Below are positions 5,997 through 8,267 of a stretch of DNA of 8,267 nucleotides, piece after piece. Under the pieces are notes generated by a model. That model did not search any database, was not told the origin of the DNA, and was given only the letters and a program-made list of their open reading frames with translations. How positions within the stretch are numbered: position 1 is the first letter of the stretch; every line of letters begins with the position of its first letter. The DNA comes from Syntrophaceae bacterium (lineage in GTDB: Bacteria > Desulfobacterota > Syntrophia > Syntrophales > UBA2210). The stretch is from contig JAUXBI010000066.1 of the NCBI GenBank assembly GCA_030619435.1, positions 1-8,267 of the forward strand, in the 5' to 3' direction. The position numbers were made by a program, and so were the translations under genes.

Positions 5997-7145
5997 TCAA
6001 TCACACAGGCTACAGCAGCCCCTTGCAAGCGTTGAGCCGACAAATGTGCCGTCAGTCATGACTTCATATCCATCCACGGCAAAGTTGGTATCCGCCTTCA
6101 GCATCGCGCGTCCTTCCGCGGGGGGTCCACCAGTCCAACCGTCCGTGTAAAGAATGCCAACATCCATCACGCCTGACATATCACCCGCGGCAACCGTTTT
6201 GGTGAAGACCGCGCCTGTTGAATCAATCAACGTATAGGTAATCGTCGCGTCGGCTGGAGCGACAGTAGTAGTGCTGCTGAATAGTGAGGATACGTTTGAC
6301 ACTGTAATACCCGTAGTCCAGTTTACGGTGGGATTATCAAAGTCCCTTACAATGACATAGGGGAAGTAGATGCACTCCTGGATCGGAGCCGGCGGTGCGG
6401 GCAGCGGACAGTAGGTCCCGATGTCCACTATGCAGTCACACACGGCCTCCCAGTCGCTACACATACCTGCCTTGTCCACCAGAAGCTCGATCTTGACCTG
6501 AACCAAATCTCCCCGTACCGCTTCGCTGGAGTCGTACTTCATGGCAGGCATATTCAGCCACCATACGCACTCTTCGTAGCCACCTACGATCGCGAATCCG
6601 GAATCTTTCACGGATTCCTTCACCATTGCCTTATTTGGCGTGCAACTTGTGTCGCAGTCAGCGGGAAGGACTGTAGTCGAGCGAGTCGTATCTGTATAGT
6701 AATTATAGGCTGTGCCCAGATCGGAGTCAAAAGAGTCCGGGACACCAACATCTGCGCAGGGGTCCGCATATGTCCTGTCAGTATAGCTCCTGAAATAGAC
6801 TAAGTCATCGGTAAAATAAAACCCTGTCGTCAAAGAGGTCATCCTGACACCAACGGTCACGCCGTCGTCAAACTTCGAATAGTCCGAGCAGTCGCAGATA
6901 TCGAACAGCACCCTGCAATTCGTGTTGGCAGTGGAGTAGCCTACACCAGTATCATAATCAAAGCAAGGACATGTATCAGGCTCGTTCGTAACCTCACCGG
7001 AACACGCGATCGTGCCTAAAGCACAGCCTCCTGTAGTTTTATCGCCGGGGCAATTGTGGCACGCATTATCGTCGGCGGCGATGCCGGGAGTTACAAACGC
7101 GAATACCATGACCACAGCGGCCATTAATAATAACAATTTTTTCAT
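5997..7145 (-). CDS. Cysteine-rich exported protein with a C-terminal W-T-T-G-I beta domain
   Basis: The 382-residue product has a classic signal peptide (MKKLLLLMAAVVMVFAFVTPGIAA, cleavage near 24). The mature protein holds 21 cysteines, mostly in the first 258 residues. They include close pairs (C29/C32, C59/C61, C84/C86, C164/C168, C236/C238) and a C-terminal CCSLCD. No C-x-x-C-H haem motif is present, so disulfides or metal binding are more likely. Residues about 258-376 begin ECIYFPYV and include NWTTGITVSN (275-284) and TYTLIDSTGAVF. They match the repeats of the 823-residue protein nearby. AGGAGG seven bases before the ATG is the best Shine-Dalgarno in the window, which together with the private terminator suggests strong, monocistronic expression. 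No catalytic motif is visible. A structural or surface role is an inference. Confidence 0.85.
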   Translation of the reverse strand: MKKLLLLMAAVVMVFAFVTPGIAADDNACHNCPGDKTTGGCALGTIACSGEVTNEPDTCPCFDYDTGVGYSTANTNCRVLFDICDCSDYSKFDDGVTVGVRMTSLTTGFYFTDDLVYFRSYTDRTYADPCADVGVPDSFDSDLGTAYNYYTDTTRSTTVLPADCDTSCTPNKAMVKESVKDSGFAIVGGYEECVWWLNMPAMKYDSSEAVRGDLVQVKIELLVDKAGMCSDWEAVCDCIVDIGTYCPLPAPPAPIQECIYFPYVIVRDFDNPTVNWTTGITVSNVSSLFSSTTTVAPADATITYTLIDSTGAVFTKTVAAGDMSGVMDVGILYTDGWTGGPPAEGRAMLKADTNFAVDGYEVMTDGTFVGSTLARGCCSLCD

Positions 7146-7249
7146 ATTACTTCCTCCTGTTCTTTTTAGTTAAGCTCACAAACAAATTTTCACCTTTACT
7201 TGGGCAAATCAAAAACCTCTTCTCCCCTTGCATCCCCCCTTTCACCATT

Positions 7250-7258
7250 TTTATATCA
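7250..7258 (-). promoter_or_regulatory. Candidate extended -10 promoter for the cysteine-rich protein gene
   Basis: TGATATAAA on the minus strand matches the extended -10 pattern TGnTATAAT with one mismatch in the hexamer. It would start transcription about 100 bases before the ATG at 7145. The -35 position (TCAGGA) is poor, which is tolerated for extended -10 promoters. It competes with the candidate just upstream, and I cannot decide between them from sequence. Confidence 0.4.
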
Positions 7259-7274
7259 CGCCCGATGATATCTC

Positions 7275-7303
7275 CTGATATTTCAAGCCTGTCACATTGT
7301 CAA
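7275..7303 (-). promoter_or_regulatory. Candidate sigma-70 promoter overlapping the stop codon of the CAP-domain gene
   Basis: A perfect TTGACA (7303-7298) is followed by a 17-base spacer and TATCAG (7280-7275), which matches 4 of 6 bases of the -10 consensus. The TGA stop of the upstream CAP-domain gene (7302-7300) is contained within the -35 hexamer. The predicted leader to the ATG at 7145 would be roughly 120 bases. Optimal spacing and a perfect -35 support it; the imperfect -10 weakens it. Confidence 0.45.
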
Positions 7304-8267
7304 GTTTTTTCTCCACCAATTCCACAGTCCTGCTCATTAGGCTCAGGCTGCATGCCTATCATAACCAGCCTGTTTTCATCCGCTATCTCCACATCTCTGA
7401 CTTCTTCTCCGGAATCCAAGCGGATCGTGATCCGGTACTCTCCGGGGGGCAGGACAGCAGAAAATTCCCCGGCCTTACCGGTATAAACCTCTATTTCAAA
7501 TCCCTCAGGTCCTTCTATCAACACAGGGCAATCAGCGACCCCCTCGCCCTGGCTGTAAAGGCCATCCTGATTCTCGTCAAGGTAAACCAGGCCCACAAGG
7601 CATGGATCAGCAGGAATTGAACTTGCACCAAAATCCAGGACCAGCAGAGACGCGTCATCGCCGCATATCCCCGACAATGCGCTTGACTCGCCATGGACAA
7701 AGCCTGTACCGACATCTTTAAATGCAGGCTCCAGTATACATCTGTCTGCAACTCCCGGCATCAGCTCATTTTTAAATAACCTTTCAAGCAGGAACCAGGC
7801 TCCATTTTCAACGCTTATGTCGGATCGAAAAGACGCCCTTTCCATCACTTCGCCTGAAATAGCGGGTTCATATCCACTTTCAACAATACGTTCTTCGTAT
7901 GTGCGGCCGTCAATGGAATCATGCGAAAAATAACCATTTTCCAGCATATCTTCGGCATGAGCACTGGCCGCTTCAAAAAGCTGTTTATTGAAGGCCAGGG
8001 GAGGAAGACCATAGGTCAGAATATCCGTCAATTCCGGAAGGTCCTCCAGGATTTGATCAGGATCCATCCCCAGTGAGGCCGCCAGGGCAAGGGGATTATG
8101 ACGGGCCTGGTTAATCAATCCAAAGAGCTGCAGATCAAGGGTAGTTACGGCGCCGGCGCCAAAATCACAGGTTGTCAGGTATACATTATAAATTGATCCA
8201 TCTATTTTAAAGGCGCCGGAACCAAAGCCGATACCGGCTTCTTCAAGGTCACCGGCCAATATGTTCC
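7300..8267 (-). CDS. Secreted CAP/SCP-domain protein with Cna-B-like domain, 5' end outside window
   Basis: The frame is open to the right edge, with 321 complete residues visible and no credible start, so the N-terminus is missing. The first about 38 residues (NILAGDLEEAGIGFGSG, then VYLTTCDFG) look like the end of a first CAP domain. A second CAP domain spans about 42-215. It shows LINQARHNPLALA, LAFNKQLFEAASAHAEDM, GYFSHDSIDGRTYEERI and SGE, which keep both family His residues and the Glu. The later H-R-x-N-I-L motif is changed to ADRCIL. Residues about 216-300 (LVGLVYLDENQDGLYSQGE, then GEFSAVLPPGEYRITI) resemble a Cna-B/SdrD-B beta sandwich with an Asp-rich calcium-type loop. CAP proteins are secreted and bind ligands or other proteins; the enzymatic role in bacteria is not settled. 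The gene ends in TGA inside a candidate promoter for the next gene. Confidence 0.85.
   Translation of the reverse strand, partial: NILAGDLEEAGIGFGSGAFKIDGSIYNVYLTTCDFGAGAVTTLDLQLFGLINQARHNPLALAASLGMDPDQILEDLPELTDILTYGLPPLAFNKQLFEAASAHAEDMLENGYFSHDSIDGRTYEERIVESGYEPAISGEVMERASFRSDISVENGAWFLLERLFKNELMPGVADRCILEPAFKDVGTGFVHGESSALSGICGDDASLLVLDFGASSIPADPCLVGLVYLDENQDGLYSQGEGVADCPVLIEGPEGFEIEVYTGKAGEFSAVLPPGEYRITIRLDSGEEVRDVEIADENRLVMIGMQPEPNEQDCGIGGEKT

Noticed and set aside
5997..7145. Multihaem cytochrome reading of the cysteine-rich protein
   Set aside because: The Cys pairs are not followed by His in a C-x-x-C-H arrangement, and CHNC has the His inside.
7146..7274. Riboswitch, for example of the c-di-GMP type, in the leader of the cysteine-rich protein
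   Set aside because: The G-rich tract and GCAAGG are present, but I cannot find the conserved paired elements or tetraloop receptor pattern of any class I know.

Overview
The window looks like chromosomal DNA of a Gram-negative anaerobe, most plausibly a member of the old Deltaproteobacteria (Desulfobacterota and relatives). That placement is an inference. It rests on the run of exported proteins, a lipoprotein with an outer-membrane-type signal, an MBOAT acyltransferase and, above all, a gene that appears to use selenocysteine. Every convincing gene lies on the minus strand, so transcription runs from the right edge to the left edge. There is no gene-free stretch longer than 300 bases.

Layout in transcription order. 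(1) 8267-7300: 3' part of a secreted protein with the tail of one CAP/SCP domain, a second CAP domain and a Cna-B-like domain. (2) 7145-5997: a secreted protein with 21 cysteines. It has its own candidate promoter and strong ribosome binding site, and is followed by a clear intrinsic terminator at 5893-5862. (3) 5798-1081: a tight four-gene unit. It encodes a small exported protein of unknown function, an 823-residue exported protein with a transglutaminase/papain-like domain and adhesin-like beta domains, a UshA/5'-nucleotidase-like selenoprotein, and an NTF2-like lipoprotein. Two of the three junctions are ATGA overlaps and the third gap is 28 bases. (4) 977-435: an exported MORN-repeat protein. 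(5) 399-1: the N-terminal third or so of an MBOAT (AlgI/DltB-type) membrane O-acyltransferase, cut by the window edge.

The main discovery is at 2612-1500. A conventional gene caller would start this protein at the GTG at 2465, which removes the signal peptide and the first motif of the fold. Reading through an in-frame UGA at 2480-2478 joins a signal peptide and an UshA-type first strand to the rest of the domain. The UGA is followed by a hairpin (2465-2448) whose loop contains GGUCU, with GGU exactly 18 nt after the UGA. This is the same geometry as I remember for the E. coli fdhF SECIS element. Six genes in the window use TGA as their stop, so general UGA reassignment is not the explanation. 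The protein has also lost nearly all metal ligands of the metallophosphoesterase fold, while Sec45, Cys75 and Cys213 sit in three of the former active-site loops. It may therefore be a former hydrolase converted to a redox or metal/thiol role.

A second theme is a shared beta domain carrying a W-x-T-G-I-x-V-x-N signature. It occurs four times in the 823-residue protein and once at the end of the cysteine-rich protein, which links these neighbouring exported proteins. Functions beyond fold level are not settled by the sequence.
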